Assembly: GCA_021018995.1 (NCBI GenBank)
Contig: CM037586.1
Span: forward strand, 6,298,328 to 6,362,327
DNA length: 64,000 bases
Direction: 5' to 3'
Source of the DNA: Chloranthus sessilifolius
Taxonomy: Eukaryota; Streptophyta; Magnoliopsida; Chloranthales; Chloranthaceae
The position numbers were made by a program, and so were the translations under genes. The notes below the pieces were generated by a model that worked only from the letters and a program-made list of their open reading frames with translations, did not search any database and was not told the origin of the DNA. Of the stretch, positions 51,840-62,824 are shown one piece after another (within the stretch, counting starts at the first letter, position 1; each line of letters opens with the position of its first letter).

Positions 51840-53038
51840 TACAGTTGCACAAGAATTAAATAATGGTACCCTAAAATGAATAAGTATAATGTAAAAGGTC
51901 ATAACCCAATAGGGTTGATGGAATATAAACTTAACTTCCAGCTTTTTATCCATAAAGTGATTGTCCTCCGAGTCGAACCCGTAACTCAAGTTATAGGACA
52001 TAAACTCGTTTGAGTATATATTAAGGATCTCATAATTACGATCAAATATTGGCACACAACGACGGGTGTCAATGAACCGAAATGCCCATTACCCGGCCTG
52101 AATTAGGTGATATAGTGGAATAGGAGGTCCAATTAGAAATTAGGCCCAGGTTAGTATTGGCCTAATTAGAATTGGGCCAGGATCGGGCCCTATTTTTATT
52201 GTAGATTTGGCCCAAGCTCAGCCGAACCCAATTATATAGTTACATAAGCATTTTGGAATGTTTTTTAAATCAATAGACGGTATTAAATCAATAGATGAAT
52301 TTGTCCACAATGAGCTCATTTCAAACATTCATACATTTCTTATCAAATATATAGCGAGTGGACCTTGGGATTCCTATAACCTTTAGAGACATGGTATTAA
52401 ATATTGGCCGATACCGATACGTATCAATTTTTCAACAAACTGATATGTATTGACTCCGATACATATAGTTCATCGCCGATTTGCGATTGGTGCTATAAGT
52501 AATTAAGGTGAGTGCAAATAGCGTTACTGTTTGTAGAGAAGCTGTATTTAACTCAAGGCACTTCAGTAATAGCTTTCCGTCAGTAGGTAGGTGCCAATCT
52601 GCTTTATGCCTTTATCAAATAGGCGCTTCAAATATAGCTTTCAGTCAATAATAGGTAGGTGTCAGTCTACTTTATCAATAGACGCTTCAATAATAGCTAG
52701 GTAGGCGTCAGTCAAAAGGCGGGCGTTGCATTTACATTTACAGTAGTAATGGAGCGTAGCTATCAATTACCGTCTCACCGAGTTGTATTAGTGTCGGCTG
52801 ATACCAACAGTTGGACGGTTTGAACATTTAGAAACCGATTAGAATCAATTTGGTTTGTGATTTTGGTCCAAAACCGACCAAGCTGAACCTAATACACCCC
52901 TATTGGCATATGTATCCTAGCTACATATATCTTCTAGATTAGAGAGATGAACCGTTTAAGGATTTTTCTCGAAGGCCCACTCCTAACCTGGTATCCCTGA
53001 TTTTGGGCCTCATTTATATGTTGATTGATAAATGTGCA
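51840..53038. other. Intergenic DNA with a hAT-end-like relic
   Basis: Near 52390-52470 the text GGCCGATACCGATACGTATC and GATATGTATTGACTCCGATAC resembles the subterminal repeats of the hAT family here, so a decayed non-autonomous copy may lie at about 52390-52820. Inside it a TAGGTAGG(T/C)G(T/C)CAGTC word repeats at about 52590, 52660 and 52700. No genes are seen. Confidence 0.4.
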
Positions 53039-53682
53039 CGTTGGGTTTTTTGGCTCGTTTCAGATAAAAATAGAATCCTATTAATTAGGATCTAAAAGAG
53101 AGAAAAATAGAGTCCAAAACAAATTACGAAAGTAAGAGAGTTTTGGAATGTGGGTTCTTTTTGGGGTTATTTAGTATAAGAGAAAAACTTATTTCTATCT
53201 AAGAGATGGCTTGATTTTTGGATTAGAAAACACGGGTTCTCTTTGGAAAACCCGTCAAGGGTTTTTTTTGGGTCTCTCTTATAGAGAGAACATGGGATTC
53301 ATTTTGGTTGTGTGACTTTATTGTTATGTTTTGGTGAGAGTATACTTGGATATTTGTTTGAGAGAACCTTGGTATTTTGTTTTGTATTTTGGACTTAGAT
53401 TTTTGTAGTTCCTTTGTTGGGTAAGATTGGAGAATTCGATCTCCATTGTTTGTAGCCTTTGTGCATCTTCTTTGTGATAGTGAAAACACTTTGTTTGATT
53501 GCCCGTGGACGTAGGCTTAGGCCGAATCACGTAAATCTTGTTCTTGTTTGTAGTATTATCTCTTTCTCTTTCTATCTTCTTTTGATATTGGTTATTTGAT
53601 TTATTGGTTGTCTTCTTTGCATGTGAAAGTCATCAACGAGATTAGACGTGCAAATGCTATCTAGAGGGGTTTTTGCACAACA
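53039..53682 (+). repeat. 5' LTR of the minisatellite retroelement
   Basis: TG is mutated to CG at its first base pair. It matches 54694-55338 along the whole length with scattered substitutions and small indels. Confidence 0.9.
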
Positions 53683-54009
53683 ATTGGTATCAGAGCCTAG
53701 GTTTCGACTTGGGCATCGTTTTGCTTCTGCGAGAAAATTGTCTCTTGTTATTAGTGATTTTTTATAATTGGTTATGTAAAGGGTTAGATGTAACAGAGAA
53801 AGATTGAAACAAGATTAATCGACAGACTTGTGACACAAATCGGTTGTATTTTATGAAAGATCAGAAATAGTTCGTGATGAAGGGCACTAGTTGCATAGAA
53901 GCATTGTGCTAGGTAGAGCAGCCATCATTGTTGATATGAAGATTGATGCTGCAAATAACCTTGCAAAAATTTACAAATTGGCACGTTCGGGTGCGATGGA
54001 GCCTATGGG

Positions 54010-54560
54010 CACATTTGTCACTTTTTGATGTATTGGTATTAGGAATTTGGCACGCACATTCAGCTGCATTGGAAGTTTGGCACTTCGGGTGCATTGGCAA
54101 TTTGAGCACTTTCGGGTCCGTTGGCAATTTGGCACTTTGGATGCATTAACAATTTGGGCGCTGTCAGGTGTATTGGCAGTTTGACACATTGGGTGCATTG
54201 GCAATTTGAGCGCTTTCGGGTGCGTTGGCAGTTTGACACTTTGAGTACATTAGCAATTTGGGCACTTTCAAGCGTATTGGCAGTTTGACACTTTGGGTGC
54301 ATTGGCAATTTGGAAACTTTTGGGTGTGTTGGCAATTTGGCACTTTGGGTGCATTGGCAATTTGGGCACGTTAGGGTGCATTAGTAGTTTGACACTTTGG
54401 GTGCATTGGCAGTTTGGCACTTCGGATGCATTGGCATTTTGGGTACTTTCGGGTGCATTGACAGTTTAGCGTTTCAGGTGCATTAGTATTTTGGCACTTC
54501 GGGTGCATGGGTAATTTGGGCACTTTCGGGTGCATTGGTAGTTTGGCCCTTCCGGGGTGC
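54010..54560 (+). repeat. Minisatellite of GCATTGGCAATTTGGGCAC units
   Basis: About fourteen or more units of roughly 32-38 bp, alternating GCATTGGCAATTTGGCAC and TTTCGGGTGCATTGG words. Small frames on the minus strand read MPMHPKCQT-type repeats, which only reflect the DNA repeat. The array fills about half of the element's interior. Confidence 0.9.
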
Positions 54561-54693
54561 ATTGGTGTTGGTGGGCAAGTTTGAAGGTAATTTGAAGTTG
54601 AAATTGAAGATGCTTGATTTGTTTAAATGACATGATATTTCAGGTCGATGTGGAAAATTATTGTTGGTTTGCAAATCTCGCCAAGGTGGAGAT

Positions 54694-55338
54694 TGTTGGG
54701 TTTTTTTTGCTCGGTTTGGATAAAATTAGAATCCTATTAAATAGGATCTAAAAAAGAGAGAAATAGAGTCCAAAACAAATTAGGAAAGTAAGAGAGTTTT
54801 GGAACGTGGGTTCTCTTTGGGGTTATTTAGTCTGAGAGAAAAACTTATTTCTATCTAAGAGATGGCTTGAGTCTTGGATTAGAAAATGTAGGTTCTCTTT
54901 GGAAAACCCGTCTAGGGTTTTATTTTTTGGTCTCTCTTGCGGAGAGAACTTGGGATTCATTTTGGTTGTATGGCTCTATTGTTAGGTTTTAGTGAGAATA
55001 CACTTCAGTATTTGTTTGAGAGAACCTTGATATTTTGTTTTGTATTTTGGGCTTAGATCTTTGTGGTTCTTTTGTTGGGTAAGATTGGAGCATTCAATCT
55101 CCATTGTTTGTAGCCTTTGTGTATCTTTTTCGTAATAGTGGAAACACTTTATTTGACTGCCCGTGGACGTAGGCTTAGGTCGAACCATGTAAATCTTGTT
55201 CTTGTTTGTGGTATGTTCTTTCTTTTTCTACCTTCTTGTGATATTGGATATTTGGTTTATTGGTTGTCTTCTTCACACGTGAAAGTCATCAACGAGATTA
55301 GATGTGCAAAGGCTATTTAGAGGGGTTTTTGCACAACA
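54694..55338 (+). repeat. 3' LTR of the minisatellite retroelement
   Basis: Begins TGTTGGG and ends GCACAACA, followed by ATGCA, the right target flank. Confidence 0.9.
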
Positions 55339-55734
55339 ATGCATGACTTAGTTAAAAATTTTGAAAACAAAAAGTTTTAAGGTCCAGTCCAAAGTGGTCG
55401 GTCCAACTCAGTGTCACGCCCAACTCTTAAGTTGCATTTGGGTTAGCTCTTTTGCTCTTTGGTTTCGGTGGAGAACTACTTTCATGTTTGATAACACCTC
55501 TTATAAGGTATCATTTTCGCATGCTCAATATCAGGCACATAGCATAGGCGTTTGAGCGATCCAAAACTCACACTTAGATTTTATTTTTTTTTGAAATAAG
55601 ATACCCATGTTATTAACTACTAGAAAAATCAGCAACAATCAGACCATGGCATTGGATATACGAACTTTGCTAATTTATCCGCTACACTATTTGTGGATAT
55701 AGGAACAAGCGACCAAGATAGTGAAAGAACTATG

Positions 55735-55896
55735 CACTATAAAAAATAAGACTATTAGTGGCAGTTTTTTGGAGTAAAAAACTGTCGCTATTAATAAAAA
55801 ACCTATTAAGACTATTAGCAACAAGGGTATTAACGGCGGGTTTTTGTTAATAGCGGCAGTTTTTGGGTGCCGCTAATAGTCTTATTTTTTGTAGTG
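55735..55896. mobile_element. CACTA MITE copy 1
   Basis: CACTATAAAAAATAAGACTATTAG at the left mirrors CTAATAGTCTTATTTTTTGTAGTG at the right. CACTA/TAGTG ends and a 3-bp target duplication (ATG at 55732-55734 and 55897-55899) are the marks of the CACTA superfamily. The 162-bp interior can fold (GGCAGTTTTTT / AAAACTGTCGC and GGCGG...). It was inserted into LINE-D. Confidence 0.9.
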
Positions 55897-56399
55897 ATGT
55901 TAGCTGCAAACTTAATATCTTCAAACATGATAGAAAGTTCTGAGTCTTCGTGAAGCCCATTTTAGAGGCAAAAAGAACAGCCTCTAAACAGACTAAAGTT
56001 TCGCAATGATCCGCCGAGGAGAGCAATTTTAGCCATAGCACCCATGACCAAGCCCGAGCTATTCCAAATGATTACACCAAAACCCGCAGCTCCGTTATTA
56101 GCACACCACGACCCATCAAAATTTACTTTAAAAGTATCAGATGATGGAGGGGCCCAAACACTATGAGATTAGGTAGGAGAATACGGGTCACGAACAGAAC
56201 CCTTTGAAACTGTTGTTTGAAAATCGGCCAGATAACAAAACGTTGAAGCTACAATATTTATGGGCTCTTTAGCCTTTTTACCGTAAATAACCCGATTCCT
56301 TTCATTCCAAATCGTCCAAGCCATAGTAAAAAGACCATCCAGTGTATCTTTTCCGATGGTAGCATGAAGGTCCAATGTCCAATCTATAAAGGTGAGGTG

Positions 56400-56909
56400 T
56401 CATGAAAGGTATGAACGACCACCAAGGAGGCAACACATCTCGACTTTGTGGGAGTCCCTAAGGGCATGTTCCACTATTTCAATGTTTTCACAAACATCGC
56501 AAATAGGAGGAATAGATGGGATCTTGTTATGCAATAGGGATTTGACCGGAATAGTGTTCGAACAGGCCCACCATGCGAAGATTTTCACCTTATTAGGGAT
56601 GCAAGATGCCCATAAGTCTCTCCAAAAGTCCTTATTTGCTTGATTATTGGATGAAGCAAGGTTACTCAACTCTGATCCAACTGCACGAGAGACATGGTAT
56701 GTGTTACGAATTGAAAAGATACCCTTCTTGTCATAACCCCATGCCAGCTTATCTTCAAAATCAACATATGGAAGATGAATTTTTAGAATCTTCTTTACGT
56801 TCATATAAGCAAAATGACTCCTAATTTTCACTGCATCCCACCGCCTCGGATTTTGTAATATGAACTCTTCAACATTCATATCCCCATTACTGATACACAG
56901 TGAAATCAC
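56400..56909 (-). pseudogene. LINE-D zf-RVT segment
   Basis: A 169-codon open frame with WDAVKIRSHFAYMNVKK, DKLAWGYDKKGIFSIRNTY, FWRDLWASCIPNKVKIFAWW and CDVCENIEIVEHALRDSH, the Cys/His zinc-binding end of plant LINE ORF2. It is longer than expected for a dead element and is in the frame opposite to several shadow frames. Confidence 0.8.
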
Positions 56910-57408
56910 TTTGAAAGTAGATTCTCGTAGGATCCACCTATCTTTCGAAGTTCAAATTGGTTTTTCATTACCCACTCTCCAACTTACGCCCTTATCAATT
57001 AGTTTCCTAGCCGACATAATACTAGCTTATATCAAAGATATATTGCCATTTGATTTCGATTCAAAAGTACTACCATTCAAGTAGTATTTTGCTTTAAAGA
57101 CTCGCCCAACGATAGAGCCCGGGTTTTTTATGAGCCTCCAAATTTTCTTGGTTAACATTGCTAAATTAAAGGCTGAAAGATCTTTAAATCTCATCCCTCC
57201 ACACATCTTTTCACGTTTTTCAATGTATGCCCTTTTCTTTGCCATTATGACTCCACCAAAATTTAACAATTAATGATGTCATCTCATTGATTACAAAGGA
57301 GGGTAGTTTAAAGCAACTTATAACATAAGTGAGAGTAGCTTGAGCAACTACTTTGATCAATATCTACTTTTCCGCTTTGGATAAAAGTTTCCACCCTATG
57401 AGTTTTTT

Positions 57409-58005
57409 TCAAATCTTTTTTTTTATTCCTTCGAACGCTCTTCTTTTAGATCTCCCCACACACATAAGAAGGCTCAAATGTTTCTCATGAGAACTTGCCG
57501 CTTTGACTTGAAGAATATTCATAATTTTTTGTCGAGCATCATTTGACATATTATAACTAAAAGAGATCTTCGATTTGTCAAAATTGATAATTTGACCCAT
57601 TGACTCCTTATAAAGTTTTAATATGTTTACAATTTTCCCACATTCTTCCTCCTTTGTCATGTAATAGGCAATACTATCATCAGAAAAGAATAAGTGAGAT
57701 ATGATAGGAGCCCCTCTATGTACGTGAATCCCAGAAATATTTTTATTTTGAACACTCGTGGAAAAAAGATTAGAGAACACTTCAGCACACAAAATGAATA
57801 TATAGGGAGACATGGAGTCACCTTGTCTAAAACCCCTAGATGGGACCACCTTATTAAGAGCTTGCCAATTTATAAGAAATTAGACCATTTTGACACACCC
57901 CATTATAAGAGAGACCCATCTGACATTAAAACTGAATTTTATGAGAGTTTTTTTAAGAAAAGACCACTCGACTCAATCATAAGCCTTGCTCATATCGAAT
58001 TTTAG
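57409..58005 (-). pseudogene. LINE-D reverse transcriptase segment
   Basis: SRGFRQGDSMSPYIFILC and HLFFSDDSIAYYMTKEEE carry the reverse transcriptase catalytic boxes. Upstream, SKAYD is followed by TGA where Arg or Ser is expected. The 5' half of ORF2 and all of ORF1 are absent, the usual outcome of incomplete reverse transcription. Confidence 0.8.
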
Positions 58006-58072
58006 AAAAAACCAACCCTTCTTATCTTTTATTTTTTAAAAAGTGAACAATTTCGTAAGTTAAGAGGGAATC

Positions 58073-58200
58073 ATCTAATCAATGCAATATAAAATAAATG
58101 GACGTTTATATATTTTTAAAGACTTTATTATATGGAGGACAGATTTTATACAAATAAAGTGCAGGCAACGGCGGAATGCAATTAGTTGCATTGATTAGAT
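58073..58200. repeat. Inverted-repeat element, 128 bp
   Basis: ATCTAATCAATGCAA (58073-58087) has a perfect 15-bp inverted match TTGCATTGATTAGAT (58186-58200). AAAGTGCAGGCAACGGCGG inside resembles the TIR words of the hairpin at 62098. Possible MITE. Confidence 0.6.
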
Positions 58201-58578
58201 GGTTCTTTGGTTGAATAATATATAAACTGAGTGTAGTACGCATAGACATTGAAAGAGGTGCCACGTGGATTAATAGGGCTTGTGAGAGCTCGAGAGATAG
58301 AAATAAATAAATTCTAATATTTATTTATTTTCTTGCACTTTTAGTTAAGATTGCCGGCTCTTGTAACATTGTTATTATCATTCAACGACATTCAAACATT
58401 TAAATATCGGTCAAAGATCATAGTTTTCTGAGTAACTAAAATGCCCTACTTTCCACCGATTCACCGAATGCCTTGGGTAAGCATCTCTACAATTACAATG
58501 CGATCAGGAGATTTGAGACGAATAGATGAAATGATGAATTTTTTAAAAAGGAAAAATTGGCTCGTGACCGACATTTAA

Positions 58579-59013
58579 ACACTATTTGTTTAAGAATACT
58601 TTTAAATTCACCAACCAAATCTTTGAGTTCACTCTCATTGGAACATATTAATTGAGTTGAATCAGATGATTGAGATTGTTTATCGTCCCAATCTTCCACA
58701 CGATGGATCTTGAGATCATGAGCGTGTCTGATACCATCAGACGGTCGATTTTTTATTTCATGTGTTACACTCTCAAAAAAGTGAGATTAAAATCAATTTT
58801 GAGCTTGCATGTGATGTTAAGGTCACTTTTTATGATGTGTGCCATGTGAAATAAACTACTTACCGTTTGATGGTACACTCATGATCTCAAGATCCATCGT
58901 GTGAAAGATTAGAAGGATAATGATCTCCATCGTCTGATTGAACGTAGTCAATATGTTTCGGCGTGAGTGAACTAAAAGATTTGGTTGGTGAATTTAAATG
59001 ATCTTACACTATT
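58579..59013. mobile_element. Fold-back MITE family F, copy 2
   Basis: Arms of about 150 bp: 58579-58750 (AAATTCACCAACCAAATCTTT, CAATCTTCCACACGATGGATCTTGAGATCATGAG) pair with 58865-59013. The first arm's CACTATTTGTTTAAGA mirrors the second arm's terminal ATTTAAATGATCTTACACTATT. A central stretch (ATGTTAAGGTCACTTTTTATGATGTG) is shared with copy 1 at 51503. The 435-bp element has no coding potential. Confidence 0.78.
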
Positions 59014-59078
59014 ATTTTAGGCTTTTAATCTTACAACATGGCCGTGTTGTACGCTATTTGTTCAAGTTTAGTCTAACA

Positions 59079-59370
59079 TTGGGTAAAGTATAATGGTGTC
59101 TCTCCCTTTATAACATCTTGGGCCCCTCCTACTCATAGTCAATTAGTTTTGAGATAAATATCCAAATTTATCATGGCATCAAAGTAGGCCCTTCTCCACT
59201 CCACGTCATCCAATTCATTTGTCTACGAGATTTGACTCAGTCCTACCAACACGTGTGGGTGAGTGTTGAAGTTTAGTCCCAGATAAGATAAATTATAGCC
59301 TTGCCTCTCCCCTTATAATATCCTAGGCTCCTCTACTCATAGCCAATTAATTTGGAGATTGATGCACAAA
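59079..59370 (+). repeat. Two direct copies of a dispersed repeat (family P)
   Basis: TATAATGGTGTCTCTCCCTTTATAACATC...CTCATAGTCAATTA (59095-59165) and TTATAGCCTTGCCTCTCCCCTTATAATATCC...CTCATAGCCAATTA (59290-59360). A third direct copy is at 62697-62780 and inverted partial copies at 59885-60130. Confidence 0.7.
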
Positions 59371-59884
59371 TTTATAACCATTATGCCACATGGTGCACAT
59401 TTGTGAACAATCTAAATTATCCAAGGAGCAATCCATCATTGAAACAAGCCTTAACCAAAATATCATGCTACAAGTAAATGTGAACCATTTGTTTGATGAA
59501 CTTTAATATCAATCATCAAAACAAAAAGAACAAAGGCTGATATTAGAGTGCAAAGGTCGTATAGTTATAATCACCAAATGAGTTAAGTTTTTTGGCGCAT
59601 TGCCCTTCAATATATCATCTATTACTTTAACCATATGGATTGCGCATATCCTGAACTATTAACGATTAAGGATCATTAATTTAAACACTATTTTGATATT
59701 TAGATGACGGTGAGGAGAGTCAGGTCCTTTTTAAAATAATTGGGATGTTCCAGAATCTCAAAACTTCTCACTTCCTAAAAAAATTGTTCCAAAATCTAAA
59801 ACCTTCTCACTTCCTAAAATCCTCCAAAAGCTTATCTCTTGGAATCTCACATAGAATGTGACTGAGTAGTTATTGGTAAATTTG

Positions 59885-60130
59885 GACATTCATCTCAAAA
59901 TTAATTAGCATTGAGTAGAAGGGCTAAGGATCTTATAAGAAGAGAAACAGGGCCACGAATACCCGATGTGGGACTAAACTTCAATACGCCCCCGCACGTA
60001 TTGGCCGGAGTGAACCAAATCACGTGGATAAATGAAGTGAGTGACGTGGAATAAAGAAAGGCATGATCTAATATGATTATAAATTTACACAATCCATCTC
60101 AAAACCAATTGACATTTGAGTGGAAGAGCT
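59885..60130 (-). repeat. Inverted copies of family P
   Basis: TCTCAAAATTAATTAGCATTGAGTAGAAGGGCTAAGGATCTTATAAG and GATGTGGGACTAAACTTCAA (59894-59985) are the reverse of the words at 59095-59365; a second partial copy (TCTCAAAACCAATTGACATTTGAGTGGAAGAGC) is at 60092-60130. Confidence 0.65.
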
Positions 60131-61256
60131 AGGGGCGTAGTCAAGAATTTTTGTTGGTGGAGACTACAAATGATAAATATAATTTTAATAGTTATTTTAC
60201 CATCGATTTGGGGGTTTATATACAAACAAAAGTTGTATAAGAATTATACTTAATAGAAACTAGAATTAAATGGGGGCTAGAGCTGATTTAGAGGCTTCTA
60301 CATCATAGATTTGGGGGCTTAGACACAAACAAATAATTGTTTGTGTCTAAGCCCCCCTCCCCCGCCCTTCCATGCCAGTGGGAAGAGCCCACGATAATCT
60401 TCTACCAATAAATCTCTTTACTTTATAAAAGATTTATATTCATATATACACTATGGTAATCGTTTTTTCAATCTTTTAATAAAATAGGGTGAGCGCCCCA
60501 ACGTTGTTTACAAATTGAAAAAAATTAATAATAATAATAATTAATTAATAAATAGTGTAAGCTGTCCTCGGCTGAATTTGGCAATTAACATATTTTTCTT
60601 TCTCATTAGATGACAAAATTCTACTCATAATCTACGCAATTTAGGGTGTGCCACTAGCAAATATGCCAAGGGTCACAATTTACAAACACGCAATTACAAA
60701 GAAGATCTATAGGACAAAAAAAGCGTTGAATTTTCTACTTTTAAGGGGAAAAAACGCGTTTTATAGCGAAAAATAAAAAATAAAAATAAAAAACTCGTTG
60801 GGTGGCATTGGAATTATCGTTGAGAACACCTGAAATTTTGCTTTTGATATCTTCTTTTTTTGTGTGTCTTTCCTTTTACCACTTTCTCCAATCTTCGAAC
60901 TTCATCTCTTGGGGAAGTTTGACTAAAAGAGATGGAAGGAAAATACAGCATGCTGCTAAGTATCATTAGCGATGATAGTGCCCCGCATCTCTATCCACAA
61001 AATGGCGCACCATTTTAGATGATCCTATCATCGTTACCATCCATTGTTGAACCCTCTTTTAACCACCAAATGAGCTGATTAAACATCAAAAAGAACAATA
61101 AAATTAATTGGGTTGTTAGAATTGTTCCATCAGTGCAATTTCAAACTACGAACTATCGATTTGACGGCCTAGATGGAAGGAAACATGCTCCGATTATCCG
61201 AAGAGATGCGAAGAACTATCTTCTTCCACGGTGCTTGGCACTATCATCATTTAAAA
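60131..61256. other. Intergenic DNA upstream of the J-domain gene, no gene seen
   Basis: AT-rich, with GGGGGCTTAGACACAAACAA near 60310-60350 and a CCCCCCTCCCCCGCCC patch at 60353-60367. No frames of note. A (TAA)n-like stretch lies at 60525-60545. Confidence 0.4.
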
Positions 61257-61436
61257 TCTCATAAATATTATATACCAAGAAGCCAAATAAATATTTCCCA
61301 CGCGACCTCTATCTTCCTCCTATAGAACTTAAAGAGCAATCCAAACTTATAACACTCCACTCCTCTAAAATCACCAGCTATCCATTTCTTATTATAACCA
61401 AATTATTCCTCAAATTTAATCTTATTTCCATAAAAA
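61257..61436 (+). promoter_or_regulatory. Putative promoter and 5' leader of the J-domain gene
   Basis: A TATATACC box at about 61270 and CATAAATATT at about 61259 lie 165-180 bp upstream of the start codon. A CCTCTATCTTCCTCC pyrimidine patch (about 61306) could be near the transcription start. The start codon sits in AAAAAATGGCTG, a good plant initiation context (A at -3, G at +4). Inferred only. Confidence 0.35.
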
Positions 61437-61943
61437 ATGGCTGCCTTCTTAGTCTCTAGCTTTAATGGTGCCAAACCGATTCAACGTACCCCTTATCACC
61501 ACAATTTGCCAAGGCATGGTAAGATGAATGTGGTTTCATGTAGAGCTGCCATGTTACCCACTACACAAGGTAAAAATCTGTATAAGGTTCTTTCTCTTGA
61601 TTCAGAGAACGTGGGCGTTGAGGAGATAAAGAAAGCTTATAGAAGCATGGCTCTTCAATACCACCCTGATGTGTGCCCTCCATCTAGAAAGGAAGAGTTT
61701 ACGCAGATGTTCGTCGAGCTCCACAAGGCTTACGAGACGCTCTCTAATCCGATTTTGCGAAGAAAATACGATCATGAGTTGGGCATGAGGAGATCTGATA
61801 AAAATTACATAATCGAAAAGAATTCCAAGTTTTCGAGAGTGGTTTGGGAGAACCAGCTTAGTGAATTGAGGAGGAGGTCGGATTTCCGGGTGCAGCGGAG
61901 GGAGGGGTCATGGTGCGGTAGAGTGAGAGCTCAACGTCCATGA
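61437..61943 (+). CDS. Plastid-type J-domain protein (DnaJ20-like)
   Basis: A single uninterrupted frame of 168 residues. Residues 1-40 are rich in Ser, Ala and basic residues with no acidic residues, consistent with a chloroplast transit peptide. Residues 47-116 form a J domain with the HPD motif at 76-78 (YHPDVCPP), which stimulates Hsp70 ATPase; helix words are VEEIKKAYRSMALQ and LHKAYETLSNPILRRKYD. The C-terminus (VWENQLSELRRRS...GSWCGRVRAQRP) resembles the tail of plant DnaJ20 proteins, which in Arabidopsis deliver damaged DXS to Hsp70; the assignment is by similarity from memory. The gene has no zinc-finger or C-terminal substrate domains. Start ATG is the first in the transcript-like leader. 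An intronless layout and an AATAAA at 62058 fit an expressed gene. Confidence 0.85.
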   Translation: MAAFLVSSFNGAKPIQRTPYHHNLPRHGKMNVVSCRAAMLPTTQGKNLYKVLSLDSENVGVEEIKKAYRSMALQYHPDVCPPSRKEEFTQMFVELHKAYETLSNPILRRKYDHELGMRRSDKNYIIEKNSKFSRVVWENQLSELRRRSDFRVQRREGSWCGRVRAQRP

Positions 61944-62057
61944 GGCTTGGAAGACTTCTTCAGCATACTCATATCATTCTTTAAATTCCTTTTTTTCTTT
62001 TGGGTTTAAGTGATTTTTTTTCTTAATGTAGTGATTGGTTTCCTTAATTTTTTTGGC

Positions 62058-62063
62058 AATAAA
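62058..62063 (+). terminator. Poly(A) signal of the J-domain gene
   Basis: AATAAA 115 bp after the stop codon, in a T-rich context suitable for plant 3'-end formation. Confidence 0.55.
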
Positions 62064-62097
62064 TGATATTTTTTTGACGACAGTGTTATATGCCAGG

Positions 62098-62223
62098 CAG
62101 GTTTTGTGCAGGCAAAGTGCGGGTGTCTGATGTGACGCAACCTAATTGGTTACAAGTGCAAGGTTGGACTAGCCAGTCAGTTGGCCCATGTCAGCCGCTT
62201 GCGCTTTGCCTGCACAAAACCTG
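62098..62223. repeat. Hairpin element with 23-bp inverted repeats
   Basis: CAGGTTTTGTGCAGGCAAAG plus TGC (62098-62120) mirrors GCGCTTTGCCTGCACAAAACCTG (62201-62223) with one mismatch. The 80-bp loop has GGTTGGACTAGCCAGTCAG. It begins 35 bp after the poly(A) signal, so it may be a MITE that lies in or just beyond the transcript end. Confidence 0.8.
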
Positions 62224-62696
62224 CTCCCGTTTGCAATTTTCCTTCTTTTTTTAATAAGTATTTCTAGTTATTTTGTTATTTTGAGACTCTACTCTCTCGT
62301 ATAGTCGTATTGGAACTTACCTAAATTTAATTCCAATTGGAGGGGCCCAATTGGGTTTGAACTACTTATTAGTGTAATTTTTTCAAAGACCTGTAACTAT
62401 TTACAGCAATCTCGATGCGACTGTTTTCCTTAAATTAGATGGAGAGATAAGCACTATCTGCCAATGGGGGCAATGGTCAGTTCCAATCAGGTTGAATTGG
62501 ATTTATGTTCAACCATATCTGTAGCCCTTGGAATGAGAGAATCTTGACTTTCATGATTCACATTTTATAGGAGGATGTGCAGTCAAAATTCCCCTATCTC
62601 CAAGGGCTGGAGATGTGATTGAACTCAAAATCTTGATCAACCTAATTGGACCTAACCATTGCCCTCAACCAAGGAAACAACATTATATAAGGAAGG
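62224..62696. other. Intergenic DNA, no gene seen
   Basis: Nothing recognisable. CCAATCAGGTTGAATTGGA (62488) and similar words suggest old repeats. Confidence 0.35.
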
Positions 62697-62780
62697 TCGT
62701 TGAAGTTTAGGCCCAGATGGGGTAAATTATAGCCTTGTCTCTCTTCCTATAATATCATAGACCCCTCCACTCGTTGGGTC
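62697..62780 (+). repeat. Family P repeat copy
   Basis: GTTGAAGTTTAGGCCCAGATGGGGTAAATTATAGCCTTGTCTCTC matches 59266-59310 closely. Confidence 0.7.
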
Positions 62781-62824
62781 ACCAGGCATGCCCAAAAACC
62801 GGAAACCCATCACAGGTTGATCCA

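Larger units (their letters stand above)
53039..55338 (+). mobile_element. Non-autonomous LTR retroelement (LARD/TRIM type) with a minisatellite interior
   Basis: Direct LTRs of 644 and 645 bp (53039-53682, 54694-55338) begin (C/T)GTTGGGTTT and end GCACAACA. TTGGTATCAGAGCC (53684) follows the first LTR as a copia-type primer-binding site, and a purine-rich CAAGGTGGAGAT precedes the second. Flanks GTGCA and ATGCA match in four of five bases, as expected for a 5-bp duplication. The 1-kb interior has no gag or pol; half of it is a minisatellite. It must have relied on proteins from another copia element. Confidence 0.9.
55583..58015 (-). mobile_element. LINE-D: 5'-truncated LINE, minus strand
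   Basis: Reading leftwards from 58005: an FDMSKAYD block with a TGA stop inside, VVPSRGFRQGDSMSPYIF and HLFFSDDSIAYY (57849-57650, reverse transcriptase with the two aspartates), a QIINFDKSKISF block, an FKAKYYLNG region (57120), then KLAWGYDKKGIFSIR, KVKIFAWWACSN and CDVCENIEIVEH (zf-RVT, 56750-56440), IWNERNRVIYGKKAK (56310), and an RNase-H-like FKVNFDGSW...GVIIWN block (56130-56050). A poly(T) on the plus strand near 55583-55594 is the poly(A) tail. Stops and frameshifts show it is dead. A CACTA MITE sits near its 3' end. Confidence 0.82.

Noticed and set aside
52390..52820. Full hAT MITE
   Set aside because: Subterminal-like words are present but the two candidate ends are in the same orientation and lack an 8-bp duplication; kept only as a low-confidence relic.
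53909..54674. Several minus-strand frames with MPMHPKCQT-like repeats
   Set aside because: They are direct translations of the minisatellite in the mini retroelement, with no start context, no domain and similar frames in other phases.
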